This document shows positions 35,571 to 45,008 of a stretch of DNA of 47,222 bases, in pieces. The DNA comes from Acidobacteriota bacterium (lineage in GTDB: Bacteria > Acidobacteriota > Terriglobia > Acidiferrales > 2-02-FULL-67-57). The number at the start of each line of letters is the position of its first letter. The first letter of the stretch is position 1. The position numbers and the translations under genes are program-made. The notes beneath the pieces were generated by a model that did not search any database, was not told the origin of the DNA, and saw only the letters and a program-made list of their open reading frames with translations. The stretch covers positions 1 to 47,222 of the forward strand of contig JACZYA010000008.1 of the NCBI GenBank assembly GCA_022571295.1. Direction: 5' to 3'.

Positions 35571-35654
35571 ATGAAAGCATTCGTCGTAGGTGCCACCGGG
35601 GTGCTGGGGCGGGAGACGCTGGCGGAGTTGCGCCCGGCGGGAGCGGCAGGCTAG
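35571..35654 (+). pseudogene. N-terminal remnant of a Rossmann-fold NAD(P)-binding (epimerase/NmrA-like) protein
   Basis: MKAFVVGATGVLGRETLAELRPAGAAG*: GATGVLG dinucleotide-binding motif then early stop. Confidence 0.5.
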
Positions 35655-35700
35655 AATCTGCACGTTCGCGGCACAAAGTTTTCCAAGGAGTTTTCAGACG

Positions 35701-37896
35701 ATGAACCGATTGTTGCTAGGGCTTGTTCTCTGCGCGCTGCTGTCGGTGCCGGTGACGGCACAGAATTCCCAAACCGGCGACGCCCTCACCCAACTAGCCG
35801 AGCTGCCGGGCGTGAGCGGCTACGAAGAGCAGGTCAGCCAGTGGCTGGCGGAGCGGCTGCGGCAGGTGCACCCGCACGGCGTCAGCATCAAGGTAGAGGT
35901 CGACAACTTGGGGACGGTGCTGGTGACGCTGGGGGCGGGCACCCCACGCCGCCTGCTGGTAACGCACATTGACGAGCCCGGCTACGTCACCAGCAACATC
36001 ACCGACGACGGCTACCTGCGCGTGCAGCGGCTGCCGCAGGGCGGCGTCCATCCCTGGTTCGACCTGCTGCACGCCACCTGGCCGGTGCAGATTCTGAGCC
36101 GGCGGGGAAAATTGGTTCCCGGCGTAGTCGCCGGCCTTTCCACCCACCTCCACCGGGTCCGCGAGCCGGTGCCCGCGCGCAACCCCGACCACCTCGACCA
36201 GATTTACATTGACGTCGGAGCCCGCTCGCGCGCCGGGGCCCGCGCACTCGGCATCGACCTGCTCGACCCCATCACGCGCGAAAAACACGCCTACCGCCTG
36301 GGCAACAATGAACTCACCGCGCCCTTCATCAGCGACCGCGCCGGGGCGGCGGCGCTGGTCGAGTTGCTGGAACGGCTGGACGGCACCAGTCTGCAAGGCA
36401 CGCTGACGGTCGCCTTCGTGGTGCGCCGCTACCTGGGCAACCAAGGGCTGGACCGCATCGCCCGGCAGGTGGAAGCCGACAAGGTCATCTTCGTGCAGCG
36501 AGTCGAAGGCAGCGAAGCGCAACCCGGCGCGGGCGTCTTGCTGGCCCCGCTCGGCGACGGCGGCAGCGAGTTGGTGGACGAGATGGCAGCCAAGGCCAGC
36601 GAAAAACAGATTCCCGCCACCATCGCGCCCGCCCAACGCGCGCCCCGTGGCCGCTACACAGGCGTGCTGCCATTGCCGGCGCGCGCCGCCGTGGTCGGCT
36701 TCCCGGTGAAGTTCCCGCAGACGCCGGCAGAGATCGTCAGCGGAAAGGACCTGGAAAACGCGACTCGCCTGCTGGCCGCTTGGCTGGGGACAACGCTGTC
36801 GTCCTTTTCCCCTAGTAGGGCAGAGACCAACGGGGTAGTTCCCACGCTGACCGAACCGCCGGTGGTGCGGGATATCCTGCGAGAGCTGGTCGAGGTCTAT
36901 GGCGTGAGCGGCTACGAAGAACCTGTGCTCGAAAAAATCAAGCAGCTGCTGCCGGAGTGGGCGCGGGAATGGGCCACGGTGGACGGCGCGGGCAATCTGA
37001 TCGTTCCCTTCGGGCGCACCGACCGCAAGCCGCGCTTGGTGTTCGTCGCCCACATGGACGAGATCGGCTGGGTGGTGCGGGAGATCACCGACGAGGGGCG
37101 GCTGCTGCTCGACCGCCGCGGCGGCTTCCGTCCCGAGTATTTCTGGGGCCACGCCGTTTTGGTCCACACCGAGAAAGGTCAAGTGCCGGCAGTGATGGAT
37201 CTGCCGGAGAACTACCGCACACAGAAGTTCGCGCCGGTGCGCAATCCGCGCTACACCGCCTACACCGGCGCGCACACCCGCGCGCAAGCGGAGGCGCTGG
37301 GCATCAAAGTGGGCGACTCGGTGACGGTGCCGAAGAAGTTCCGTAAGCTGGGCGGCACACGCGTGAACGGGCGCTCCTTCGACGACCGGGTCGGCTCCAC
37401 CGCACTGATTGCAGCGCTATGGAAAATCCAGCCGGAGGAGATTGCCCGCGAGGTGGTGTTCATGTGGGCGGTGGAGGAAGAGATCGGCCTGAACGGCGCC
37501 AAGCACTATGCCGCCCGCATGGCGCGGACCGGCGGCGTGCCCGATTATGTCTTCGCGGTGGACACTTTCGTCACCTCCGATTCGCCGCTGGAGTCGGCGC
37601 GCTTCGCCCGCGGCCTCTTGGGCAAAGGCTTTGCCCTGCGGGCAGTGGACAGCAGCAACGTGACGCCGCGCAAACTGGTGGATCGGGTGATTGCGCTCGC
37701 CGGACAGCACCGCATCCCGGTGCAGTACGGCGTCACCGCCGGCGGCAACGACGGCGCCGCCTTCGTGCCCTACGGCTCGGTGGACATCCCGCTGGCCTGG
37801 CCGCTGCGCTACTCGCACTCCGCCGGCGAGGTAGCCGACCTGAAGGACGTGGAAGCGCTGGCCCGCATCGTGGCTGTGCTGGCGAAAGAATTCTGA
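35701..37896 (+). CDS. Exported tandem M42-family aminopeptidase; N-terminal half lacks most metal ligands
   Basis: Signal peptide; LPGVSGYEEQVSQWL...VTHIDEPGYV (copy 1) and VYGVSGYEEPVLEKI...VAHMDEIGWV, FDDRVG, VEEEIG, FAVDTF, YSHSAGE (copy 2). Confidence 0.88.
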   Translation: MNRLLLGLVLCALLSVPVTAQNSQTGDALTQLAELPGVSGYEEQVSQWLAERLRQVHPHGVSIKVEVDNLGTVLVTLGAGTPRRLLVTHIDEPGYVTSNITDDGYLRVQRLPQGGVHPWFDLLHATWPVQILSRRGKLVPGVVAGLSTHLHRVREPVPARNPDHLDQIYIDVGARSRAGARALGIDLLDPITREKHAYRLGNNELTAPFISDRAGAAALVELLERLDGTSLQGTLTVAFVVRRYLGNQGLDRIARQVEADKVIFVQRVEGSEAQPGAGVLLAPLGDGGSELVDEMAAKASEKQIPATIAPAQRAPRGRYTGVLPLPARAAVVGFPVKFPQTPAEIVSGKDLENATRLLAAWLGTTLSSFSPSRAETNGVVPTLTEPPVVRDILRELVEVYGVSGYEEPVLEKIKQLLPEWAREWATVDGAGNLIVPFGRTDRKPRLVFVAHMDEIGWVVREITDEGRLLLDRRGGFRPEYFWGHAVLVHTEKGQVPAVMDLPENYRTQKFAPVRNPRYTAYTGAHTRAQAEALGIKVGDSVTVPKKFRKLGGTRVNGRSFDDRVGSTALIAALWKIQPEEIAREVVFMWAVEEEIGLNGAKHYAARMARTGGVPDYVFAVDTFVTSDSPLESARFARGLLGKGFALRAVDSSNVTPRKLVDRVIALAGQHRIPVQYGVTAGGNDGAAFVPYGSVDIPLAWPLRYSHSAGEVADLKDVEALARIVAVLAKEF

Positions 37897-38099
37897 AACC
37901 ACCCATTCGGCTTGCCTGCCCGAGGCAGGCAAGCTCAGGGCAGGCCGATGAACACGGATTTTAAACCACAGAGGCACGGAGGGCGCAGAGAACAGGCAGA
38001 GAAGGTGCACAGGCCCTCAGGGGCGGAAGCCCCAAGAGTTTTCGCGGGGCGACGCGTCGCGCCTGAAGTCGCGGCCCACAAGGAGAGCTGGCGGTGGCG

Positions 38100-38678
38100 A
38101 TGGTTGATCCGTTTTCGTTGGACCAATACCTGGCGCGGCGCAAGCTGCTCACGTTCATCACCCCCAAGTTCTACATCTACGACACCATGGGCAACCTGGT
38201 GGCCTACGTGGAGCAGAAAGCTTTCCGGCTGAAGGAAGAGATCACCATCTTCGGCGACGAGCAGAAGCAGCAGGCGCTGCTGCTGATCAAAGCCCGGCAG
38301 ATCATTGACTTCAGCGCCGCCTACGACGTCACCGACGCGCGCACGGGCGAGAAGGTGGGGGCGCTGCGGCGCAAAGGGTGGAAGTCGCTGCTGCGCGACG
38401 AGTGGCTCCTCCTCGACGCTGCCGACCAACCCTTCGGGCGTCTGCAGGAAGACTCAGCCCTGCTGGCCGTGCTGCGGCGCTTCCTCAGCAACCTGATCCC
38501 GCAAACCTACCAAGTTGAAATCAATGGGCAGCCAGCAGGGGAAATCAAGCAGCACTTCAATCCCTTCGTGCTCAAGCACACCGTGGACCTGCGCGCCGAC
38601 CCGGGCCGCCGCCTGGACCGGCGGCTGGCGCTGGCGGCGGTGGTGCTGTTGCAGGCCATCGAAGGCCGCCAGGATTAG
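38100..38678 (+). CDS. LURP-one-related / scramblase-like family protein
   Basis: YLARRKLLTFITPKFYIYDTMGNLVAYVEQKAFRLKEEITIFGDEQKQQALLLIKARQIIDFSAAYDVTDARTGEKVGALRRKGWKSLLRDEW. Confidence 0.75.
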   Translation: MVDPFSLDQYLARRKLLTFITPKFYIYDTMGNLVAYVEQKAFRLKEEITIFGDEQKQQALLLIKARQIIDFSAAYDVTDARTGEKVGALRRKGWKSLLRDEWLLLDAADQPFGRLQEDSALLAVLRRFLSNLIPQTYQVEINGQPAGEIKQHFNPFVLKHTVDLRADPGRRLDRRLALAAVVLLQAIEGRQD

Positions 38679-38686
38679 GTTCCGTT

Positions 38687-39277
38687 GTGCCCGTCGCAGG
38701 TGGAACCCTGGTCGCTTGCGCTCTCGGAAAGGAAGTGGCGGCGCTGCGCCGGCATCTGGAAGCCGAGTGCAGTTTCTTAGTGACGGGAGTGGGAGCCCGC
38801 CGGACGCGCGCGCGGCTGGAGAAACACTTCCGCGCGCAGGCGCCTTCTCTGTTTATTTTTACGGGCACGGCCGGCCAACTCGACCCTGCGCTCACAATGG
38901 GACAGGTGGTGTGTCCCGAGGCCTGGTGCCTGAAAGGCGGCGACTGTTTTCCCGCCGACGCGAAACTGATAGCGAGGCTGCGGGGTCTGGGGTGGGAGAT
39001 TGCGGGCCAGGGGTTGACGGTCAGTTTGCCGGTAGTGCGCGCCCGGTCGCGGCGCAAGCTCCATCAGCGGTTCGGCGCATGCATCTGTGACATGGAGGCA
39101 GCCGCCGCCCTCGAAGTGGCGGCCGCTTTCCGGATTCCCTGCCTGGCCCCCAAGGTGGTTTCTGACACCGCTGCTTCGGGCCTGCTCGCCTTCTGGTCGC
39201 ACTTTGACGCCAACCTGCGCGCACTGGCCGAGTATTTGCAGCGCCTGCTTGCCAGCGTGAACCCCTCCACTTTGTAG
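38687..39277 (+). CDS. Nucleoside phosphorylase / MTA-SAH nucleosidase superfamily protein
   Basis: FIFTGTAGQLDPALTMGQVVCPEAW; ICDMEAAAALEVAAAFRIPCLAPKVVSDTA. Confidence 0.82.
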   Translation: MPVAGGTLVACALGKEVAALRRHLEAECSFLVTGVGARRTRARLEKHFRAQAPSLFIFTGTAGQLDPALTMGQVVCPEAWCLKGGDCFPADAKLIARLRGLGWEIAGQGLTVSLPVVRARSRRKLHQRFGACICDMEAAAALEVAAAFRIPCLAPKVVSDTAASGLLAFWSHFDANLRALAEYLQRLLASVNPSTL

Positions 39278-39565
39278 GACACTCGCCGCGCGGCCCGAAC
39301 ACTACCTCACAAGAGCAATCACCTTCGCGCGTTGCCGGGCCGCCCCGTCTTCTCTCTGGCACCGGCAAAGGAAAATCCCATGAGAGAACTTTAACAATTG
39401 CCCCCTTCCAAGGTGATTTGCGCGTTACGCAGAAACCCCACGTTACCAGCCTATTGATAGGACAGAGCTTGGCGGCGGGCGGTTTGGCAACGTCCGTGCA
39501 AAAGAGTCTTGTTGCTCCTGGGAGGGAGTGTCTTCCTCAGCCTTTTGGCAACGGGGATCGCCGCC

Positions 39566-40339
39566 ATGAATCATACGGTGTTGGCAGGCTTTTCGCTTTC
39601 CGGCGAGCTGGCCGACTTGCGCGCAGAGCTGGTGGCTCATCCGCTCTACCGCAGCCTGCGCTCCCTCGAAGCCGTACGGACCTTCATGAAGTACCACGTG
39701 TTTGCCGTGTGGGACTTCATGTCGCTGCTCAAGGCGCTGCAGCGCGCCGTGACTTGCGTGGAAGTTCCCTGGGTCGCGCAGGGGAATCCGGAGGCGTGCC
39801 GCTTCGTCAACGAGATCGTGCTCGGCGAGGAGAGCGACGAGGACGGCCGCGGAAGCTACCGCAGCCACTTTGCGCTCTACCTGGAGGCGATGCAGGACTG
39901 CGGCGCCGACACGCAGCCCATCCGGACATTCCTCGACGCACTGCGCCCGGGCAGCGACGTTCCAACCGCGCTGCGGCAGGCGGGGGCGCCAAAGTTTATC
40001 CGTGAGTTTGTTGAGCACACTCTGGCCACAGCGACTTGCGGCCAGACCCACCGCATCGCAGCTGCATTCTTCTTTGGGCGGGAGGATGTGATCCCCGACA
40101 TGTTCCGCGCGCTGGTCGAAGACCTGCGGCGGGACTTTCCCCAACTCCAGCGCTTCATTTATTACCTCGACCGCCACATCGAGGTTGACGGTAACGACCA
40201 CGGCCCGCGCGCGCTCCAGTTGCTGACCAAGCTGTGCGAGGGCCATCCCACACTGGAAAAAGAAGCCGAAGAAACGGCAGAGGCATCCTTGAAGGCGCGC
40301 CAAACGCTGTGGGACGGCGTGCTGGCAGAGATTCCCTAA
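39566..40339 (+). CDS. DUF3050 family (heme-oxygenase-like fold) protein
   Basis: HPLYRSLRSLEAVRTFMKYHVFAVWDFMSLLKALQRAVTCVEVPWV; FIYYLDRHIEVDGNDHGPRALQLL. Confidence 0.85.
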   Translation: MNHTVLAGFSLSGELADLRAELVAHPLYRSLRSLEAVRTFMKYHVFAVWDFMSLLKALQRAVTCVEVPWVAQGNPEACRFVNEIVLGEESDEDGRGSYRSHFALYLEAMQDCGADTQPIRTFLDALRPGSDVPTALRQAGAPKFIREFVEHTLATATCGQTHRIAAAFFFGREDVIPDMFRALVEDLRRDFPQLQRFIYYLDRHIEVDGNDHGPRALQLLTKLCEGHPTLEKEAEETAEASLKARQTLWDGVLAEIP

Positions 40340-40368
40340 CCGGCGCAGTCGACCGGGCGCGCGGCCCT

Positions 40369-40836
40369 TCAGCGGGTGTGGAGAAAGACGTTCCAGGAGA
40401 GCGACTGGAAGCCCGCACGTTCAAAGAACTCGCGCGTGTGCCAGCCTCGGGTGCCCAGGATGAAAACGTATTTCACCTTCTGGCGGCTGAGCTCATCTGA
40501 CACGCGACGCAGCAGACTGGTGCCGGCTCCCCGCTTGCGGTGGTCCGGGTGGACCACCAGGTTATCCACCAAGGCGCACAGCGCCCCGTCGGAAATCACG
40601 CTGGCGAAACCCACCAGACGTTTTGCATTCCACGCCGTCACCACCAGGTGGGAGCGGCTGAGCTTGCGCCGGAGCTTCTGGTCGGAGTAGCGGGCAAGGT
40701 CTTCGGTCCAGCCGGCGGCGCGAAAGAGGGTCTTGAGCGGGGCCGGTGCGACGCGCTTTGAGATGCGCAGTGTAATCCGCTGGGTTCCCCTCCTCACGCT
40801 TTCCCTACTTTGGAATTTTTCCCGGTTCGGACGCAA
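40369..40836 (-). CDS. GNAT family N-acetyltransferase
   Basis: LVDNLVVHPDHRKRGAGTSLLRRV acetyl-CoA motif. Confidence 0.9.
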   Translation of the reverse strand: MRPNREKFQSRESVRRGTQRITLRISKRVAPAPLKTLFRAAGWTEDLARYSDQKLRRKLSRSHLVVTAWNAKRLVGFASVISDGALCALVDNLVVHPDHRKRGAGTSLLRRVSDELSRQKVKYVFILGTRGWHTREFFERAGFQSLSWNVFLHTR

Positions 40837-40934
40837 TGGGACAAAAGTACTATGGATACCACCTAGACTCTCATAGAGGGCGAATTGCCTGAAAGCAAAG
40901 ACTTTGCTAGGCTGGGGGCAGGAAGGCAGGGAGT

Positions 40935-41576
40935 ATGATTGACGCCCGCGGCAACCGGTCAGCCCTGGTTCGGGCTTACAACCTCTTCAGCTTGCTCTAT
41001 GGCAGCACGGCGGCGCGCCTGGAGCGCGAGGGGGTGACCCGCGGGCTGGCCCGAGCGCGCATCCAACCGGGCGAGCGCGTGCTGGAAGTGGCGGTGGGCA
41101 CAGCGGCCGTGCACACGCGGCTGCGCCAGCGGCTGAGCGCCCACGGGCTGCTGGTGGGGGTGGACTTCTCCTCCGGGATGCTGCGCGCCACCCGTAAGCG
41201 CATGCCCAAGGCGCGGCTGGCGCAGGCCGACGCGCACGCGCTGCCCTTCCCGGCCGACGGCTTCGACCTGCTCTGGGCCAGCTACCTGCTCGACCTGATT
41301 CCGACTGAAGAGTTAACGCCGCTGCTGGAAGAATTTCGCCGCGTCCTGCGCCCCGGTGGGCGGCTGCTGCTGGTAAACTTCAGCAAGGACTCGGAGAAGC
41401 TGATCTGGTGGGAACGGCTCTACCAACTGACTCCAACCTTTCTGGTGCCGTGGCTGTTTGCCGGCTGCCGACCGATCCAGGCCGCGCCCTTCGTGCGCGC
41501 CGCCGGCTTTGTGGGAGTCGAGCGGGAGTACCTGGCGGGCGGCTTCAACTCGGAAATCATCACCGCGCGAAAGTGA
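40935..41576 (+). CDS. Class I SAM-dependent methyltransferase (UbiE-like)
   Basis: GERVLEVAVGTAAVHTRL...LVGVDFSSGMLRATRKR...ALPFPADGFDLLWASYLLDLIP. Confidence 0.9.
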   Translation: MIDARGNRSALVRAYNLFSLLYGSTAARLEREGVTRGLARARIQPGERVLEVAVGTAAVHTRLRQRLSAHGLLVGVDFSSGMLRATRKRMPKARLAQADAHALPFPADGFDLLWASYLLDLIPTEELTPLLEEFRRVLRPGGRLLLVNFSKDSEKLIWWERLYQLTPTFLVPWLFAGCRPIQAAPFVRAAGFVGVEREYLAGGFNSEIITARK

Positions 41577-41648
41577 CACACACCACCCCGCGAGAAATTC
41601 AACCGCAGAGACGCAGAGAACGCCGAGAAAACGCAAAGAGAGGCCGTG

Positions 41649-43001
41649 ATGCCGATACGGACGATTATTGAACCGTTCAAGATCAAGACGGTGGAGCCGA
41701 TTCGCTGGACCACGCGCGCCGAGCGCGAAGAACTCCTGCGGCAGGCGCACTACAACCTGTTCCTGCTGTCGTCCGAGGACGTGCTCATCGACCTGTTGAC
41801 CGACTCCGGCACCGCCGCCATGAGCACGCGCCAGTGGGCGGCGATGATGCAGGGCGACGAGAGCTATGCCGGCAGCCGCAGCTTCGAGCGCTTCCGCCGC
41901 GCGGTGCAGGCCATCTTCGGCTACCGGCACGTCATCCCCGCCCACCAGGGGCGCGCGGCCGAGCGCATCCTCTTCAGCGTGATGTGCAAAAAAGGCGACG
42001 TGGTGCCGAACAATACCCACTTTGACACCACCCGCGCCAACGTCGAGCATGCGGGCGCGGAAGCCGCCGACCTGGTGATCGCCGAAGGCCGCGACCCCGC
42101 CAGCACCCACCCCTTCAAGGGCAACTTGGACGTGGCGGCGCTGGAGCAGTTGATTGCGCGGGTGGGGCGCGAGCGGGTGCCGCTGGTGATGTTAACCATC
42201 ACCAACAACTCCGGCGGCGGCCAACCCGTCTCCATCGAAAACGCGCGCGCGGTGCGGGCCGTCTGCCAGCGGCACGGCATTCCGCTCTACTTCGACGCCT
42301 GCCGCTTCGCCGAGAACGCCTACTTCATCAAGCTGCGCGAGCCGGGCTACCAGAACAAGACGCCGAAGGAGATTGCGCAAGAGATGTTTGCGCTCGGCGA
42401 CGGGTGCACCATGAGCGCCAAAAAAGACGGGCTGGCCAACATCGGCGGCTTCCTCTGCACCAACGACGACGCGCTGGCGCAGCAGGAGAAAGACCTGCTC
42501 ATCTTGACCGAGGGCTACCCCACCTATGGCGGGCTGGCGGGGCGCGACCTGGAGGCGATTGCCGTCGGGTTGGAGGAAGCACTGGAGGAGGACTACCTGC
42601 GCTACCGCATCGTCTCCACCGCCTACCTGGGCCAGCACATCTCTGACCAGGGCGTGCCGATTGTGCAGCCGCCCGGCGGCCACGCCATCTACATTGACGC
42701 CCGGAGATTTCTACCCCACGTCCCGCCCGCGCAGTTCCCGGGCGTGGCGCTGGCGGCGGAGCTTTACCTGGAGGGCGGCATCCGCTCGGTGGAGATCGGC
42801 ACGCTCATGTTCGGCGCCAATGCCGCCATGGACCTGGTGCGGCTGGCGATTCCCCGCCGGGTCTATACCCAGAGCCACATTGACTACGTAGTGGAGATCA
42901 TCCTGGAGGTTTGGAAGCGCCGCGAGCAGATTCGCGGTCTCAAGCTCACCTACCAAGCGCCCTTCCTCCGCCATTTCACAGCGCGGCTTGAGCCGCTGTA
43001 A
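41649..43001 (+). CDS. tnaA: Tryptophanase / tyrosine phenol-lyase family PLP enzyme
   Basis: PFKIKTVEPIRWTTRAEREELLRQAHYNLFLLSSEDVLIDLLTDSGTAAMS; GDGCTMSAKKDGLANIGGFL PLP-Lys region. Confidence 0.9.
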   Translation: MPIRTIIEPFKIKTVEPIRWTTRAEREELLRQAHYNLFLLSSEDVLIDLLTDSGTAAMSTRQWAAMMQGDESYAGSRSFERFRRAVQAIFGYRHVIPAHQGRAAERILFSVMCKKGDVVPNNTHFDTTRANVEHAGAEAADLVIAEGRDPASTHPFKGNLDVAALEQLIARVGRERVPLVMLTITNNSGGGQPVSIENARAVRAVCQRHGIPLYFDACRFAENAYFIKLREPGYQNKTPKEIAQEMFALGDGCTMSAKKDGLANIGGFLCTNDDALAQQEKDLLILTEGYPTYGGLAGRDLEAIAVGLEEALEEDYLRYRIVSTAYLGQHISDQGVPIVQPPGGHAIYIDARRFLPHVPPAQFPGVALAAELYLEGGIRSVEIGTLMFGANAAMDLVRLAIPRRVYTQSHIDYVVEIILEVWKRREQIRGLKLTYQAPFLRHFTARLEPL

Positions 43002-43074
43002 AAAGAAGGGGGGGCGACGCACCAAGTCCGATGGCGAGTCGCCCCGGTGGAGGGTTCGCGCGTTTCGCGCGGGA

Positions 43075-43995
43075 CTAAAACTGATAGGAAACGCCCATCG
43101 CAAACTGGCCCGACGCCTTCAGGTCCACGCCCGGCGCGGTGTTGCCGATGGCATGGGCCAGGCCGAAGTCAACGTTCAGCGGCCAGCGTTCCGGCGCGGG
43201 CACGATGCGGACGAAATAGGTATAAGACGTAGGCACGGTGGCGCCCGGCAGCCCCTCGATGAAGTGCGGCTGCTGGGCAAACTCCGAACCCACGATCCAG
43301 GTGCTCTTGCCCGGCCCCGTCAATACAATGGCGACCGCACCGAAGAACCGGCCCTGCCAAGCCGAGGCGTTGCCGGCGATGCCGAAGATGGAAGCGTTGG
43401 TTCCCTTGAAACCGCCGTTGAGCACGAATGGCAGCCCTTTGACTTGCGTGACGGTCTTGGTGGCGACCAAGTAGAAATCGCCGTTGTTGGTGTCCTGCGC
43501 GTTGATGACCCCGCCCACGTGCCGCACCTGCGTGCGGGCCACAAACCCCGCAGAAATGGCAGGCAGGTAGTTGCGCTTGCCGTAGTTTTCCGGCACCAGG
43601 TTCACTTTGCCGTGCACGGTGTTGAACCCGCCTTCAAACAAAGGACTGAGGGAGGGCGTGCTGCCGTCCAGGCCGATGGTGCGGGTGTAGCCGAATTCGG
43701 CCCGCTTGAAAAGGCCGACGGTCACCGAGGTTTGCACGTAGCCTCCGATTACCGGGCCGGCCTCCAGAAAATGGAAGCTGGCCTGGGGCCGTCCAAAGCC
43801 CTTGGCGGGCGACGCGCTGGTGTAAGCAAACGGAGTGATGAAAGCGCCGGTCTGGCCCTCCCAGTTCAACCCCTGGGCCAAAGCGGGACTGGCAAGAATC
43901 CCGCAGACGGCGGCAACAGCCAACCACACAAGTAAGCGCCGGGTGGCGCTGCGATGACAACAGAAAACTCCGACAGAATCCGACCCCTGAAACAT
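43075..43995 (-). CDS. Putative outer-membrane protein (DUF3034-like)
   Basis: Signal peptide ending ASPALAQ; Gly/aromatic-rich barrel-like strands, terminal GVSYQF. Confidence 0.6.
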   Translation of the reverse strand: MFQGSDSVGVFCCHRSATRRLLVWLAVAAVCGILASPALAQGLNWEGQTGAFITPFAYTSASPAKGFGRPQASFHFLEAGPVIGGYVQTSVTVGLFKRAEFGYTRTIGLDGSTPSLSPLFEGGFNTVHGKVNLVPENYGKRNYLPAISAGFVARTQVRHVGGVINAQDTNNGDFYLVATKTVTQVKGLPFVLNGGFKGTNASIFGIAGNASAWQGRFFGAVAIVLTGPGKSTWIVGSEFAQQPHFIEGLPGATVPTSYTYFVRIVPAPERWPLNVDFGLAHAIGNTAPGVDLKASGQFAMGVSYQF

Positions 43996-44198
43996 GGTGC
44001 TCCCCCTTTTTCTCGACACGCTCCTGTATTTGCCCACGCGCAATCCGCGAGCACATGTTACTTATCGTACGGTTGCACTAAATGATTAGTACTCTGGCCG
44101 GAATTCCTGAAATTTCCTGAGCAGGGGGCGAGGCTTTATCCGCTTCCCCTCAGCTACGGAAGTTGTCGTATAGTGGCACCCTGGCCGGAGGTGCGAGG

Positions 44199-44468
44199 AT
44201 GCAAACCGTCGAAAACAAAACCCAGACCGAAACGGTGATTCACATGGACGACAAAATCTTCATCAACTGTGCCTTCACCCGCTGCCAGATGGTGTACTCC
44301 GGGGGCGATTTCGCCTGGGCCAACACCATTTTCAAAGACTGCCGGGTGACCCTGGAAGGGCCGGCCAAGCGCACCGCCGAGTTCCTCAACCACTTCAATC
44401 TTTTCCGGGCGGAGGCCTTTGGAAAGGCGGCGCCGCCCCCCAGCTCCAGCAGCAAAGAAGTGCACTGA
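44199..44468 (+). CDS. Conserved-looking hypothetical protein
   Basis: HMDDKIFINCAFTRCQMVYSGGDFAWANTIFKDCRVTLEGPAKRTAEFLNHFNL, pentapeptide-like strand repeats. Confidence 0.6.
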   Translation: MQTVENKTQTETVIHMDDKIFINCAFTRCQMVYSGGDFAWANTIFKDCRVTLEGPAKRTAEFLNHFNLFRAEAFGKAAPPPSSSSKEVH

Positions 44469-44744
44469 AAACTCCGCGCCGCAGGTGGTAGGAAAATCGA
44501 CCTGCGCCTGCCTGCCCGCCACGGCGGGCAGGCGGTAGGAAGGGCAGGCAAGCTACGGCGGGTGCCAAGCACCTCTTCCAAGCTGTCTTCTTTTTCGGGC
44601 CCTTCGGTTTTTGTTTCTTTCGGCTCCGCTTCCTTCGGCTTTGCTCCCTAGCGGCGGCGGGCATCCCCGCCCTCTGGATGAGAATCCAACTAAGTGGGAA
44701 ACACGAGTGATGCCTTTGGTCGGGCAGGACGAAAGAAGGGATGC

Positions 44745-44906
44745 ATGATGCTGGCTTTTCTGTTGCAGCTTTCCGCCGAGCAGTCCACTTTGATCGGCGT
44801 GGCGATCGTGGCTGCGCTGGTGCTCCTGCTGGGCCTGGCGGGCGAGTACGCCGAGTATCTCTTGCAGCGCCCCGATCAAGAGAGCAAGCCTGACACCCGG
44901 GCCTAA
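44745..44906 (+). CDS. Small single-TM protein
   Basis: MMLAFLLQLSAEQSTLIGVAIVAALVLLLGLAGEYAEYLLQRPDQ; SD-like GAAAGAAGGG upstream. Confidence 0.5.
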   Translation: MMLAFLLQLSAEQSTLIGVAIVAALVLLLGLAGEYAEYLLQRPDQESKPDTRA

Positions 44907-45008
44907 GCCCCCTCCCTCCCCGTAACTTTCACTGCATCGCCCACGCGCGTCCGCGCTTGCTTGAGCTCCGGTCAACGCCGCAGAAAAAATCTTCTTCGCC
45001 GCGCTGCG

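Noticed and set aside
35794-37287. 497-aa minus-strand ORF opposite the M42 gene
   Set aside because: Antisense shadow with His/Gln/Arg bias
41588-41645. CAACCGCAGAGACGCAGAGAACGCCGAG tract (similar one at 37963-38005)
   Set aside because: Looks like a common low-complexity intergenic repeat; too little to assign function
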